Of a DNA stretch of 24,936 nt, positions 15,593-22,854 are shown piece after piece (position 1 is the first letter of the stretch; every line of letters starts with the position of its first letter). Below the pieces are notes generated by a model. The model had not been told where the DNA came from. It did no database searches and worked only from the letters and a program-made list of their open reading frames with translations. This stretch comes from Chloroflexota bacterium (lineage in GTDB: Bacteria; Chloroflexota; Dehalococcoidia; JACQGW01): the NCBI GenBank assembly GCA_016199325.1, contig JACQGW010000169.1, positions 1-24,936 on the forward strand, given 5' to 3'. Both the position numbers and the translations under genes were made by a program.

Positions 15593-16678
15593 ATGCCCTA
15601 CACCGTGACGCTGATCCCCGGCGACGGCATCGGACCGGAGATCACCGAAGCAACCAGGAGAGTGATTGAAGCGACCGGCGTGCCGATTGATTGGGACGTC
15701 CAGCAAGCCGGCGAGGCGGTGATGGCCGAGTTCGGCACCCCGCTGCCGGACCATGTTCTGGACTCGATCAGGCGCAATCGGGTCGCGCTGAAAGGCCCCA
15801 TCACGACGCCGGTTGGGACCGGCTTCCGGAGCGTGAACGTCGCGCTGCGGCAGGCGCTGGATCTCTACGTCAACCTGCGGCCGGCGCGCTCGTTTGTCGG
15901 CGCTCCAAGCCGGTTCGAGTTCGTCGATCTGATCGTCGTTCGGGAGAACACGGAGGATCTCTACGCCGGCATCGAGTTCCAGGTCGGCACGCCGGAGATG
16001 GCGCAGATGCGGCACCTGGTCGCCGAGCTGAGCGGCAAGCGCATCCGTGAGGACGCCGCGCTCAGCCTGAAGCCGATCTCGGAGTTCGGCACGCGCCGGG
16101 TAGCCCAATTCGCCTTCGACTACGCCCGTCGGAACGGCCGCCGCAAGGTGACGATCGTCCACAAGGCGAACATCATGAAATACACCGACGGGCTGTTTCT
16201 GGACGTCGCCGGCCAGGTCGCTCGGGACTACCCCGACGTCGAGGCGAACAACGCCATCGTCGACAACATGAGCATGCAGCTCGTCCAGAAGCCGGAGCTG
16301 TACGACGTCCTGCTGTGCCCGAACCTGTACGGGGACATCCTCTCGGACCTGGCCGCCGGTCTGGTCGGCGGGCTCGGACTGGCGCCCGGCGCCAACATCG
16401 GCGAGCGTGGCGCCGTCTTCGAGCCGGTCCACGGCAGCGTCCCGAAATACGCCGGGCAGAATCGGGCCAACCCCATCGCGATGATGCTCTCCGGCGCGAT
16501 GATGCTCCGCTATCTCGGCGAGCGCGAGGCCGGCGAGCGCCTGGAGGCGGCGATCGCCGACACCATCAGCGAAGGGACCTGTCTGACGGCGGACATGACC
16601 CGCCATCGGGGGCAGCCGGCGGCCGTCGGCACCAGCCAGGTCGCCGACTGCATCGCCGAGAAGCTGACGAAACGCTAG
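15593..16678 (+). CDS. icd: Isocitrate dehydrogenase (isocitrate/isopropylmalate dehydrogenase family)
   Basis: A 361-residue decarboxylating dehydrogenase, expected to oxidise isocitrate to 2-oxoglutarate. The N-terminal motif is VTLIPGDGIGPEI. The substrate loop GTGFRSVNVALRQALDLYVN has Ser80, Asn82 and Arg86, followed by Arg96; Ser-x-Asn at this point is typical of isocitrate rather than isopropylmalate enzymes. RENTEDLYAGIE, Lys191 and the metal-binding Asp248/Asp252 (NLYGDILSDLAAG) are intact. The cofactor loop HGSVPKYAGQNRANP has Lys285-Tyr286 where E. coli NADP-isocitrate dehydrogenase has its NADP-selecting Lys-Tyr, whereas NAD enzymes have Asp-Ile, so NADP is likely. It is shorter than E. 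coli Icd (416) and close to the NAD-IDH/homoisocitrate group; homoisocitrate is the main alternative. ATG follows GAGGAG. Confidence 0.88.
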   Translation: MPYTVTLIPGDGIGPEITEATRRVIEATGVPIDWDVQQAGEAVMAEFGTPLPDHVLDSIRRNRVALKGPITTPVGTGFRSVNVALRQALDLYVNLRPARSFVGAPSRFEFVDLIVVRENTEDLYAGIEFQVGTPEMAQMRHLVAELSGKRIREDAALSLKPISEFGTRRVAQFAFDYARRNGRRKVTIVHKANIMKYTDGLFLDVAGQVARDYPDVEANNAIVDNMSMQLVQKPELYDVLLCPNLYGDILSDLAAGLVGGLGLAPGANIGERGAVFEPVHGSVPKYAGQNRANPIAMMLSGAMMLRYLGEREAGERLEAAIADTISEGTCLTADMTRHRGQPAAVGTSQVADCIAEKLTKR

Positions 16679-16696
16679 GGCGGTGCCGAGACACAA

Positions 16697-16740
16697 CGAA
16701 CCGCCAAGACGCCAAGCTCGCCAAGGAAGACGCCAAGAAG
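16697..16740. repeat. Dispersed 20-mer copy with repeated tail
   Basis: The 20-mer cgaaccgccaagacgccaag (16697-16716) is followed by further gccaag units (ctcgccaagg, acgccaagaag). It lies between the isocitrate and malate dehydrogenase genes and splits an otherwise compact cluster. Confidence 0.75.
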
Positions 16741-16819
16741 ATCGGTTGGTCGTTTGGTCAATTCCTGTGCAAACCCTCTGAGCGGCAGCGTCAAGCGAAC
16801 CTTCACGGAGGGAGAGAGC

Positions 16820-17749
16820 ATGCGCAAGAAGATCACCGTTGTCGGCGCCGGGATGGTCGGCGGCACCACGGCGCAGCGCCTGGCCGAGCGGGGCTACGCC
16901 GACGTCGTCCTCGTCGACATCATCGAAGGGCTGCCCCAAGGCAAGGCGCTCGACATCCTCGAAGCCGGCCCCGTCGTGGGCTACGACTCGTTCCTCATCG
17001 GGACGAACGGGTACGAGGAGACCGTCGATTCCGACATCGTCGTCATCACCTCCGGGATCGCCCGCAAGCCGGGCATGAGCCGCGACGACCTCGTGCTGAC
17101 GAACATGAACATCGTCCGCAGCGTCGTCGGCGAGATCGTCGCGCGCTCGACGGGCGCCATCCTCATCGTCGTCACCAACCCGCTGGACGCGATGGCGCAG
17201 CTCGCCTATCGGGTCAGCGATTTCCCGCGCCATCGGGTCATCGGCATGGCCGGCGCCCTCGACAGCGCCCGCTTTGCCACGTTCCTCGCCTTGGAGCTCG
17301 GCGTTTCGGTGGAGAACATCCAGGCGATGGTCCTGGGCGGGCACGGCGACGAGATGGTGCCGCTGCCGCGCTACACGACGGTTGCCGGCGTGCCGATCAC
17401 CGACCTGCTGTCGCCCGAAGCGATCGACCGTTTGGTGGACCGCACCCGGAAGGGCGGCGCCGAGATCGTCCAGCTCCTCAAGAGCGGTAGCGCCTACTAC
17501 GCGCCCTCGGCGGCCATCGTGGACATGGTCGACGCCATCGTCCTGGACAAGAAGAAGATCATCTCCAGCTCCGTCTTCCTCCAGGGCGAGTACGGCATCG
17601 ACAACCTGTTCGTCGGCGTGCCGGTCAAGCTCGGCGCCCAGGGCGTCGAGGAGATCGTCGAGTTGCGGCTGCGAGAAGACGAGCGCGCCGCGCTGCACCG
17701 CTCGGCCGGCGCCGTGCGCGAGCTCATCAAGGTCATGAAGATCGAGTGA
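16820..17749 (+). CDS. mdh: Malate dehydrogenase (LDH-like type)
   Basis: A 309-residue NAD-dependent malate dehydrogenase that interconverts malate and oxaloacetate. The Rossmann start is [19 protein letters not shown], with Asp33 ending the second strand, which selects NAD. The substrate loop is [13 protein letters not shown] with Arg82 and Arg88; Arg at 82 marks malate rather than lactate specificity. Other active-site residues are Asn120 (VVTNPLDAM), Asp148/Arg151 (GALDSARF) and the catalytic His175 (GGHGDEMVP). Length is typical of the tetrameric bacterial group. ATG 16820 follows GGAGGGAGAG; an earlier in-frame ATG at 16754 lies in repeat DNA. Its product, oxaloacetate, would feed the synthase at 14353 if that is a citrate synthase. 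The stop codon lies inside the inverted repeat at 17743-17764. Confidence 0.95.
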   Translation: MRKKITVVGAGMVGGTTAQRLAERGYADVVLVDIIEGLPQGKALDILEAGPVVGYDSFLIGTNGYEETVDSDIVVITSGIARKPGMSRDDLVLTNMNIVRSVVGEIVARSTGAILIVVTNPLDAMAQLAYRVSDFPRHRVIGMAGALDSARFATFLALELGVSVENIQAMVLGGHGDEMVPLPRYTTVAGVPITDLLSPEAIDRLVDRTRKGGAEIVQLLKSGSAYYAPSAAIVDMVDAIVLDKKKIISSSVFLQGEYGIDNLFVGVPVKLGAQGVEEIVELRLREDERAALHRSAGAVRELIKVMKIE

Positions 17750-17960
17750 TACGTCATGCGTCATGGCACTTGTCCCGTCATGCGTCATGCGTCATGCGTC
17801 ATGCGTCATGCGTCATGTGTGATGAATGGTTGAAGGGACCAGATTCGGGGGCAACTGCCAGCGAGAAGCTCATGGCCGCCCCCGGACCGCTGCTCGCTCA
17901 CTGATCACTCTGCACCCGTCACGCACGACCCATGACCGATGACGCATGACGTATCACTCG
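17743..17960. repeat. Heptamer array element with 22-bp terminal inverted repeats
   Basis: Arms 17743-17764 and 17939-17960 are perfect 22-base reverse complements (core gtgatacgtcatgcgtcat). Next to the left arm are six perfect tandem copies of CGTCATG (17776-17817). The left arm contains the mdh stop codon and the right arm ends 17 bases before the sdhC start, so the 218-base element fills the whole mdh-sdhC gap. No reading frame inside looks real. Confidence 0.85.
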
Positions 17961-17976
17961 CAACGGAGGAGGCTAC

Positions 17977-18348
17977 ATGTATCGTGGGCGAGAGGGGATG
18001 TGGGCCTGGATTCTCCACCGGGTATCGGGCGTGGCGGTGCTGCTCTTCCTGGTGGTGCATGTTCTGGACACGGCCCTGGTTGGCTTCGGCCCGAAGGTCT
18101 ACGACGACGTCATGCGCATCTACAAGCTGCCGCTGTTTCGCGTGGGCGAGGTGGCGCTGGCCGGCGCCGTGATCTACCATGCGCTCAACGGCGTGCGCGT
18201 CATGCTCGTCGACTTCTGGCCGGCGGGCGCGCTCTACCACCGGCAGATGTTCTACGCCGTCGTGGTGGCCTCGGCGGTGATCTTCCTGCCGGCGGCGTTT
18301 CTCATGCTGCAGCCGCTCTTTACGCCGACTGCGGTTGCAGCGCCCTGA
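17977..18348 (+). CDS. sdhC: Succinate dehydrogenase cytochrome b subunit SdhC
   Basis: A 123-residue membrane anchor of complex II with three predicted helices (about 12-34, 55-77 and 90-112). ILHRVSG (His14) in the first helix and IYHALNGVR (His68) in the second are the typical SdhC positions, the second being the likely heme-b ligand; His28 lies at the end of helix 1. It passes electrons from the iron-sulfur subunit to quinone. ATG 17977 follows GGAGGAGG. It is the first gene of a tight sdhCDAB operon, 15 bases before sdhD. Confidence 0.92.
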   Translation: MYRGREGMWAWILHRVSGVAVLLFLVVHVLDTALVGFGPKVYDDVMRIYKLPLFRVGEVALAGAVIYHALNGVRVMLVDFWPAGALYHRQMFYAVVVASAVIFLPAAFLMLQPLFTPTAVAAP

Positions 18349-18363
18349 TGAGGAGGTAGACTC

Positions 18364-18753
18364 GTGGCAACGACGCGGAATCGACCGCAGGGTGGCTCCA
18401 ATTTCGAGCTGTGGTCCTGGTACTACTTCCGTATCTCCGGCGTGCTCCTGCTCTTCTTCGCCCTCATTCACCTGTTCGTCATGCACATGGTGGACCGGGG
18501 CGTTGACCGGGTAGACTTCAACTTCGTCGCCGATCGCTGGGCGAACCCGATGTGGCGCATCTTCGACTTCTTGCTGCTGGCCCTGGCGCTGACGCACGGC
18601 ATGAACGGCCTGCGCGTCATCGTCGACGACTACGTCCATCGGCGGGGCTGGCGGGTGTTCGCGCAGTCGACGCTCTTCGTCGTCAGCGTGCTGGTGCTCG
18701 TCGTCGGCTCGCTCGTCGTCTTCACATTCCAATCGCCAATCCCGACGCGATAG
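18364..18753 (+). CDS. sdhD: Succinate dehydrogenase membrane anchor SdhD
   Basis: A 129-residue second membrane anchor of complex II with three predicted helices (about 20-42, 63-83 and 98-122). Like SdhC it carries an His-x3-Gly-x-Arg motif, LTHGMNGLRVIVDDY (His78), and has His36 and His41 in helix 1, so both anchors offer heme-ligand candidates. The short soluble head ends in NFELWSWYYFRISG, the usual entry to helix 1. GTG 18364 follows GAGGAGGT. It lies 15 bases after sdhC and 13 bases before sdhA. Confidence 0.9.
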   Translation: MATTRNRPQGGSNFELWSWYYFRISGVLLLFFALIHLFVMHMVDRGVDRVDFNFVADRWANPMWRIFDFLLLALALTHGMNGLRVIVDDYVHRRGWRVFAQSTLFVVSVLVLVVGSLVVFTFQSPIPTR

Positions 18754-18766
18754 GCAGGGGGTTTCG

Positions 18767-20491
18767 ATGGTTCACCGATTCGACGCCATCGTCGTCGGCG
18801 CCGGCGGCGCCGGCCTGATGGCCGCCCTCCAGCTCGCCGGCAAGGTCAACACGGCCGTTCTCAGCAAGCTCTACCCGAGCCGATCCCACACCGGCGCCGC
18901 CCAGGGTGGCATCGGGGCTGCACTCGGCAACCTGGAAGAGGACCACTGGGAATGGCACGCCTTCGACACCGTGAAAGGGAGCGACTACCTGGCCGACCAG
19001 GACGCCGTCGAAGTGATGTGCCGGGAGGCGGTCGAGGCCGTCTACGACCTCGAGCACGCCGGGCTGCCCTTCAGTCGAACGCCCGACGGGAAGATCGACC
19101 AGCGCCGGTTCGGCGGGCACACGCGCAACTTCGGCGAAGCGCCCGTCCGCCGGGCGTGCTTCGCCGCCGACCGCACCGGCCACATGATCCTCCAGACGCT
19201 CTACCAGCAGTGCATCAAGCACAACGTCAACTTCTTCAACGAGTTCCAGGTGCTCGACGTGTTGATCGAGGACGGCGAGTGCCGGGGCGTCGTCGCGCTG
19301 GAACAGAAGACGGGCGAGATCCACACCTTCCAGGCCAGGGCCGTCATCTTCGCCACCGGCGGGTACGGGCGAGCCTACAAGATCACCTCCAACGCCCTCT
19401 CGCTGACCGGCGACGGCCCGGCCGTGCTCTACCGGCGGGGCATCCCGATGGAAGACATGGAGTTCTACCAGTTCCACCCGACCGGCATCTACAAGATGGG
19501 GATTCTCCTGAGCGAAGCCGCCCGCGGCGAGGGCGGCATCATCCGGAACAACTCGGGCGAGCGGTTCATGGAGCGCTACGCGCCGAACCTCAAGGACCTG
19601 GCGCCGCGCGACATGGTCTCGCGGTGCATTCTGAGCGAGGTCCGAGCAGGGCGCGGGATCGGCGGCAAGGACTACGTCCACCTGGACCTGACCCACCTGG
19701 GCCAGCAGGTCATCGACGAGAAGCTGCCGGACATCACCGACTTCATCCGGACGTACATGGGGCTGGACCCCATCAAGGACCTGGTCCCGATCCAGCCGAC
19801 GGCCCACTACGCCATGGGCGGCATCCCGACGGACGTGGACGGGCGGGTCATCGCCGACGAGCAGAGCACGCCGGTGCGCGGCCTCTACGCCGCCGGCGAA
19901 TGCGCCTGCGTCTCCGTGCATGGCGGCAACCGCCTGGGCACGAACTCGCTGGTAGACATCGTCGTCTTCGGCCGGCGGGCCGGCCGCCACGCCCTGCGCT
20001 ACCTGGCCGAGGCCGAGCTCGGCCCGCTCCCACGGGAGCCGGAGGCGCTGGCCCGCTCGCAGGTCGATCGGCTGCTCTCCGGCCGTGGCGACGAGACGCC
20101 GGCCGCGATCCGGAAGACGCTCCAGGACGAGATGATGGACAAGGCGTCGGTGGCGCGGACGGCGGACGGGCTGCAGTTCATGCTCAACAGCATCGGGGAG
20201 CTGAAGGACCGCTACACCCGGGTCCGCATCCAGGACCAGGGCCGGGTCCACAACACCGACCTGCAGGAGGCGCTGGAGCTCGGCTACCTCCTGGATCTCG
20301 CCGAGACGATCGTCGCCAGTGCGCTCGTCCGGACGGAGAGCCGCGGCGCGCACTACCGGGAGGACTTCCCGACGCGTGACGATGCGAACTGGCTGAAACA
20401 CACGCTGGCCTATCGGACCGAAACGGGCGTCGAGTTCCGGTACAAGCCCGTCTCGATCACGCGCTGGCAGCCGATGGAGCGAAAATACTGA
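18767..20491 (+). CDS. sdhA: Succinate dehydrogenase flavoprotein subunit SdhA
   Basis: A 574-residue catalytic subunit that oxidises succinate to fumarate. It has the FAD dinucleotide fold IVVGAGGAGLMAALQ, and RSHTGAAQGGIGAAL with His41, the covalent FAD attachment residue. Substrate and catalytic residues are at the usual places: His237 (QFHPTG), Arg281 (LAPRDMVSR, the proton-shuttling Arg), His347 (PTAHYAMGG) and Arg389 (HGGNRLGTNSL). Length and motifs match succinate dehydrogenase rather than aspartate oxidase. ATG 18767 has AGGGGG upstream. Its TGA overlaps the sdhB ATG by one base (TGATG), so translation is probably coupled. Confidence 0.97.
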   Translation: MVHRFDAIVVGAGGAGLMAALQLAGKVNTAVLSKLYPSRSHTGAAQGGIGAALGNLEEDHWEWHAFDTVKGSDYLADQDAVEVMCREAVEAVYDLEHAGLPFSRTPDGKIDQRRFGGHTRNFGEAPVRRACFAADRTGHMILQTLYQQCIKHNVNFFNEFQVLDVLIEDGECRGVVALEQKTGEIHTFQARAVIFATGGYGRAYKITSNALSLTGDGPAVLYRRGIPMEDMEFYQFHPTGIYKMGILLSEAARGEGGIIRNNSGERFMERYAPNLKDLAPRDMVSRCILSEVRAGRGIGGKDYVHLDLTHLGQQVIDEKLPDITDFIRTYMGLDPIKDLVPIQPTAHYAMGGIPTDVDGRVIADEQSTPVRGLYAAGECACVSVHGGNRLGTNSLVDIVVFGRRAGRHALRYLAEAELGPLPREPEALARSQVDRLLSGRGDETPAAIRKTLQDEMMDKASVARTADGLQFMLNSIGELKDRYTRVRIQDQGRVHNTDLQEALELGYLLDLAETIVASALVRTESRGAHYREDFPTRDDANWLKHTLAYRTETGVEFRYKPVSITRWQPMERKY

Positions 20492-21189
20492 TGCAGGTGC
20501 ATTTTCGGATTCTCCGCTACAACGCCGAGCGCGACCGGCGCCCGTACTACCAGGAGTTCGACGTCGACCTCGAGCCGACGGACCGGGTGCTGGACGGCTT
20601 GAACGCCATCAAGTGGTATCAGGACGGCACGCTCACCTACCGCCGGTCGTGCGCCCACGGCGTCTGCGGCTCCGACGCCATGCGGATCAACGGCCAGAAC
20701 CGGCTGGCCTGCAAGGTCCTCGTCCAGGACGTCGCGCCCAACGTGACCGTCGAGCCGCTCCTCGGCTACCCGGTCGAGAAGGACCTCGTCGTCGACATGG
20801 ACCGGTTCTTCGCGCAGTATCGGCGGGTTCTCCCCTTCCTGATCAACGACGAGCCGGAGCCGGCAACCGAGCGCCTCCAGTCGCCGGAGGACCGGGCGCG
20901 GTTCGACGACACGACGAAGTGCATCCTGTGCGCGGCCTGCACGACGGCCTGTCCGCCGTTCTGGGCCAACGACAACTTCGTCGGACCGGCGGCGCTGGTG
21001 AATGCGCACCGGTTCATCTTCGACAGCCGGGATGAGGCCGGGGGTGACCGCCTGGCCATCCTGAACTCGCGGGAGGGCATCTGGCGCTGCCGGATCGTCT
21101 TCAACTGCACCGACGCCTGCCCGCGCAACATCAAGATCACCGACGCCATCGAGCAGATGAAGCGGGAGATTCTGTTCAGACGGGCGTAG
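20491..21189 (+). CDS. sdhB: Succinate dehydrogenase iron-sulfur subunit SdhB
   Basis: A 232-residue electron-transfer subunit of complex II. The N-terminal ferredoxin domain has Cys54, Cys59, Asp62 and Cys74 (SCAHGVCGSD...RLAC); Asp replaces the third Cys, as in E. coli SdhB. The C-terminal domain has CILCAACTTACP (Cys144, 147, 150, 154) and CRIVFNCTDACP (Cys200, 206, 210), the ligands of one [4Fe-4S] and one [3Fe-4S] cluster. All ligands are present. It starts within the sdhA stop codon and is the last gene of the operon. Downstream, 21190-21308 holds a degenerate heptad tract (gtc every 7 bases, 21204-21220) and an imperfect hairpin (21252-21274) that may be the operon's terminator. Confidence 0.97.
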   Translation: MQVHFRILRYNAERDRRPYYQEFDVDLEPTDRVLDGLNAIKWYQDGTLTYRRSCAHGVCGSDAMRINGQNRLACKVLVQDVAPNVTVEPLLGYPVEKDLVVDMDRFFAQYRRVLPFLINDEPEPATERLQSPEDRARFDDTTKCILCAACTTACPPFWANDNFVGPAALVNAHRFIFDSRDEAGGDRLAILNSREGIWRCRIVFNCTDACPRNIKITDAIEQMKREILFRRA

Positions 21190-21251
21190 GCCGGGGGGCA
21201 GGGGTCCGTGGTCCTGAGTCGTCCCTCGCCGGCTTGATCTTCGTCACACTA

Positions 21252-21274
21252 CCGGTGCGCTGCGCAAGCGCCGG
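21252..21274 (+). terminator. Possible terminator hairpin after sdhB
   Basis: ccggtgcgc and gcgccgg pair with one bulged base around the loop tgcgcaa. There is no clear T-run, so this is tentative. Confidence 0.3.
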
Positions 21275-21308
21275 AAGCTGATCGCCGGCGGCTAGATGCT
21301 TTCTGAGC

Positions 21309-21338
21309 TTGACAGGTCGCGGTGTCCCTGGCTACAAT
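21309..21338 (+). promoter_or_regulatory. Strong promoter of the E1-alpha gene
   Basis: A perfect TTGACA (21309-21314), an 18-base spacer, and TACAAT (21333-21338, 5 of 6). It is the closest match to a housekeeping promoter in the window. The start is expected near 21345, giving a leader of about 133 bases. Confidence 0.75.
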
Positions 21339-21344
21339 CTCCGG

Positions 21345-21477
21345 CGGACAGTCCCAATTCCGACAACATCGCGTGTAGTGCAGGGGGCGACTCGTGCGTC
21401 GCCTCTCCTCGGAATCGGCCTGACGCCACAATCCGATTGCCGGCGCCGTCGTTCGGGAGCCGAAGGTGGGAATCGCT
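21345..21477 (+). other. Structured 5' leader of the E1-alpha gene
   Basis: The leader contains nested complementarity: attccga (21357-21363) with tcggaat (21409-21415), enclosing a stem ggcgac/gtcgcc (21386-21403) with a 6-base loop. I do not recognise a known riboswitch; it may be a regulatory leader or simply structured GC-rich RNA. Confidence 0.35.
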
Positions 21478-22497
21478 ATGCTGGATGCCGATAGCACCGT
21501 CGTCGCGCTGCGGCGCAAGTTCGCCGGGAGCGGCCTCGACGGCGAGGCCCTGCGGACCCTGTACGGGCAGATGGTCCTTTCCCGGGCCGTCGAAGAGCGG
21601 CTCTGGCTGCTCAGCCGCCAGGGCAAGACCTACTTCGTCGTCACCCCGGCCGGCCACGAGGCGGCTCAGGTCGCCAGCATCGCCGCCATCCGCCCCGGCG
21701 TGGACACTGTCTACTCCTACTATCGCAGCCTGACTGCCGTTCTGGCGCTGGGCGTCAAGCCCGTCGACGTCTTCCTGCACGCCTTTGGTCGGGCGGCCGA
21801 CCCGAACAGCGGCGGCCGGCAGATGCCGGGCCACTACAGCTCCTCGCGGCTCAAGCTGGTCGCCCGCGGCAGCGTCGTCGGCGTCCAGTTCCCCCAGGCT
21901 GCCGGCGCGGCGCTCGCCTCCAAGATCCGTGGCGACGGCGCGGTAGCGATCTGCTACTTCGGTGACGGCGCCACCAGCGAGGGAGACTTCCACGGCGGCC
22001 TGAACGTCGCCGCCGTCATGGACCTGCCGGTGGTCTTCTTCTGCGAGAACAACGGCTACGCCATCTCGATGCCGGTCCATCGCCAGATGAGGGTCGCCAG
22101 GGTTGCCGAGCGGGCGGCGGCCTACGGCATGCCGGGTATCACCGTCGACGGCTGCGACGTCGTCGCCGTCTATCAGGCGACACGCGACGCCGTCGAGCGG
22201 GCCCGACGCGGCGAGGGGCCAACGCTGATCGAGGCGCTCGTCGAGCGCCTTCGACCGCACAGCAGCGACGACGACGACCGCCGGTACCGGAGCTCAGAGG
22301 AGCTGGCGGCGATGCGCCGGCGCGATCCGATCACGCGTCTGGCCAAAGAGCTGACCGCCGCCGGTCTGCTGGACCTGGCCGCCGACGAGGTCATCCACGC
22401 CCGCGTCCAGGCCATCGTCGACGCAGCGACAGAGGAAGCCGAAGCGAGCCCGCTCCCGGACCCGGCAACGGCGACACGCCACATCTACGCGGACTGA
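21478..22497 (+). CDS. pdhA: 2-oxoacid dehydrogenase E1 component, alpha subunit
   Basis: A 339-residue thiamine-diphosphate-dependent subunit (pyruvate or branched-chain 2-oxoacid dehydrogenase E1-alpha) that decarboxylates the oxoacid. The diphosphate-binding motif is FGDGATSEGDFHGGLNVAAV (GDG at 162-164) through FFCENNGYAIS (NNG near 191). The phosphorylation-loop region RPHSSDDDDRRYR (about 259-271) looks more like the branched-chain enzymes' HSTSDD than pyruvate enzymes. ATG 21478 is preferred, with AAGGTGG eight bases upstream; an alternative GTG at 21466 adds four residues. E1-beta and E2 normally follow directly, but here the next 57 bases end in a hairpin terminator and the next genes are on the opposite strand, so the partner must be encoded elsewhere. 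Whether it makes acetyl-CoA for the TCA cluster is inference. Confidence 0.9.
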   Translation: MLDADSTVVALRRKFAGSGLDGEALRTLYGQMVLSRAVEERLWLLSRQGKTYFVVTPAGHEAAQVASIAAIRPGVDTVYSYYRSLTAVLALGVKPVDVFLHAFGRAADPNSGGRQMPGHYSSSRLKLVARGSVVGVQFPQAAGAALASKIRGDGAVAICYFGDGATSEGDFHGGLNVAAVMDLPVVFFCENNGYAISMPVHRQMRVARVAERAAAYGMPGITVDGCDVVAVYQATRDAVERARRGEGPTLIEALVERLRPHSSDDDDRRYRSSEELAAMRRRDPITRLAKELTAAGLLDLAADEVIHARVQAIVDAATEEAEASPLPDPATATRHIYAD

Positions 22498-22553
22498 GGG
22501 CGTTGTCGGAGGAGGCTGGTCGATGAACCGGCCGGAGCAAGCACAAGCGTGAT

Positions 22554-22578
22554 GAGGGCCGGTGCTGGACCGGCCCTC
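22554..22578 (+). terminator. Hairpin terminator after the E1-alpha gene
   Basis: gagggccggt (22554-22563) and accggccctc (22569-22578) form a perfect 10-bp stem with loop gctgg. The following bases gttcaac are only weakly T-rich. Together with the stem at 22670-22707 it separates the convergent E1-alpha and metal-operon transcripts. Confidence 0.6.
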
Positions 22579-22651
22579 GTTCAACAGGGGAGAGCGACAG
22601 AGACAGCCATCGTGGTGCGTCGTGAAGTCTTGCGGGTTGCCGGAAACCCGG

Positions 22652-22813
22652 CTAGCTGCTTGGGGAGTCCCGACCGGCCGGCTCGGCGATGCTGGCCGGC
22701 CGGTCGGTGTGCGGCTGGGCCGGCGTGCAGCAGCTACAACCGCAGGTACAATCGGCGGCCATCGCCTTCTGTTCCTCGGCCTTGCGCTCGACTGGTTCGG
22801 TGATCCTGACCAT
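22652..22813 (-). CDS. 53-residue Cys-rich putative metal-binding miniprotein
   Basis: A short gene not assigned to any family I know. ATG 22813 has an excellent AGGAGGG seven bases upstream; TAG is at 22652-22654. The product has a charged head (MVRITEPVERKAEEQKAMAA), then DCTCGCSCCT with five Cys in nine residues (Cys22, 24, 26, 28, 29), then a Pro/Ser-rich tail with one His. The CxCxCxCC arrangement is metallothionein-like. It lies 41 bases after the MerR-family gene on the same strand, so it should be induced by the same metal. A perfect 13-bp inverted repeat (22670-22682, 22695-22707) lies in its 3' part and could stop transcription or stabilise the message. Likely roles are metal buffering or delivery (inference). 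No signal peptide, so cytoplasmic. Confidence 0.75.
   Translation of the reverse strand: MVRITEPVERKAEEQKAMAADCTCGCSCCTPAQPHTDRPASIAEPAGRDSPSS
22670..22707. repeat. 13-bp inverted repeat within the miniprotein 3' end
   Basis: ccgaccggccggc (22670-22682) and gccggccggtcgg (22695-22707) are perfect complements with a 12-base loop. It lies between convergent transcription units and inside the last codons of the miniprotein. Confidence 0.6.
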
Positions 22814-22854
22814 TGTGGTTCCCTCCTTTTCTTTCCGTGCTACTTCTTTCCATG

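Noticed and set aside
15569..17788. 739-residue minus-strand frame opposite icd and mdh
   Set aside because: It lies antisense to two clear enzymes and crosses repeat DNA; its His/Asp/Val-rich composition is typical of antisense frames in GC-rich genes.
17776..17817. CRISPR array
   Set aside because: The six CGTCATG units are directly adjacent 7-mers with no spacers, and no cas genes are in the window.
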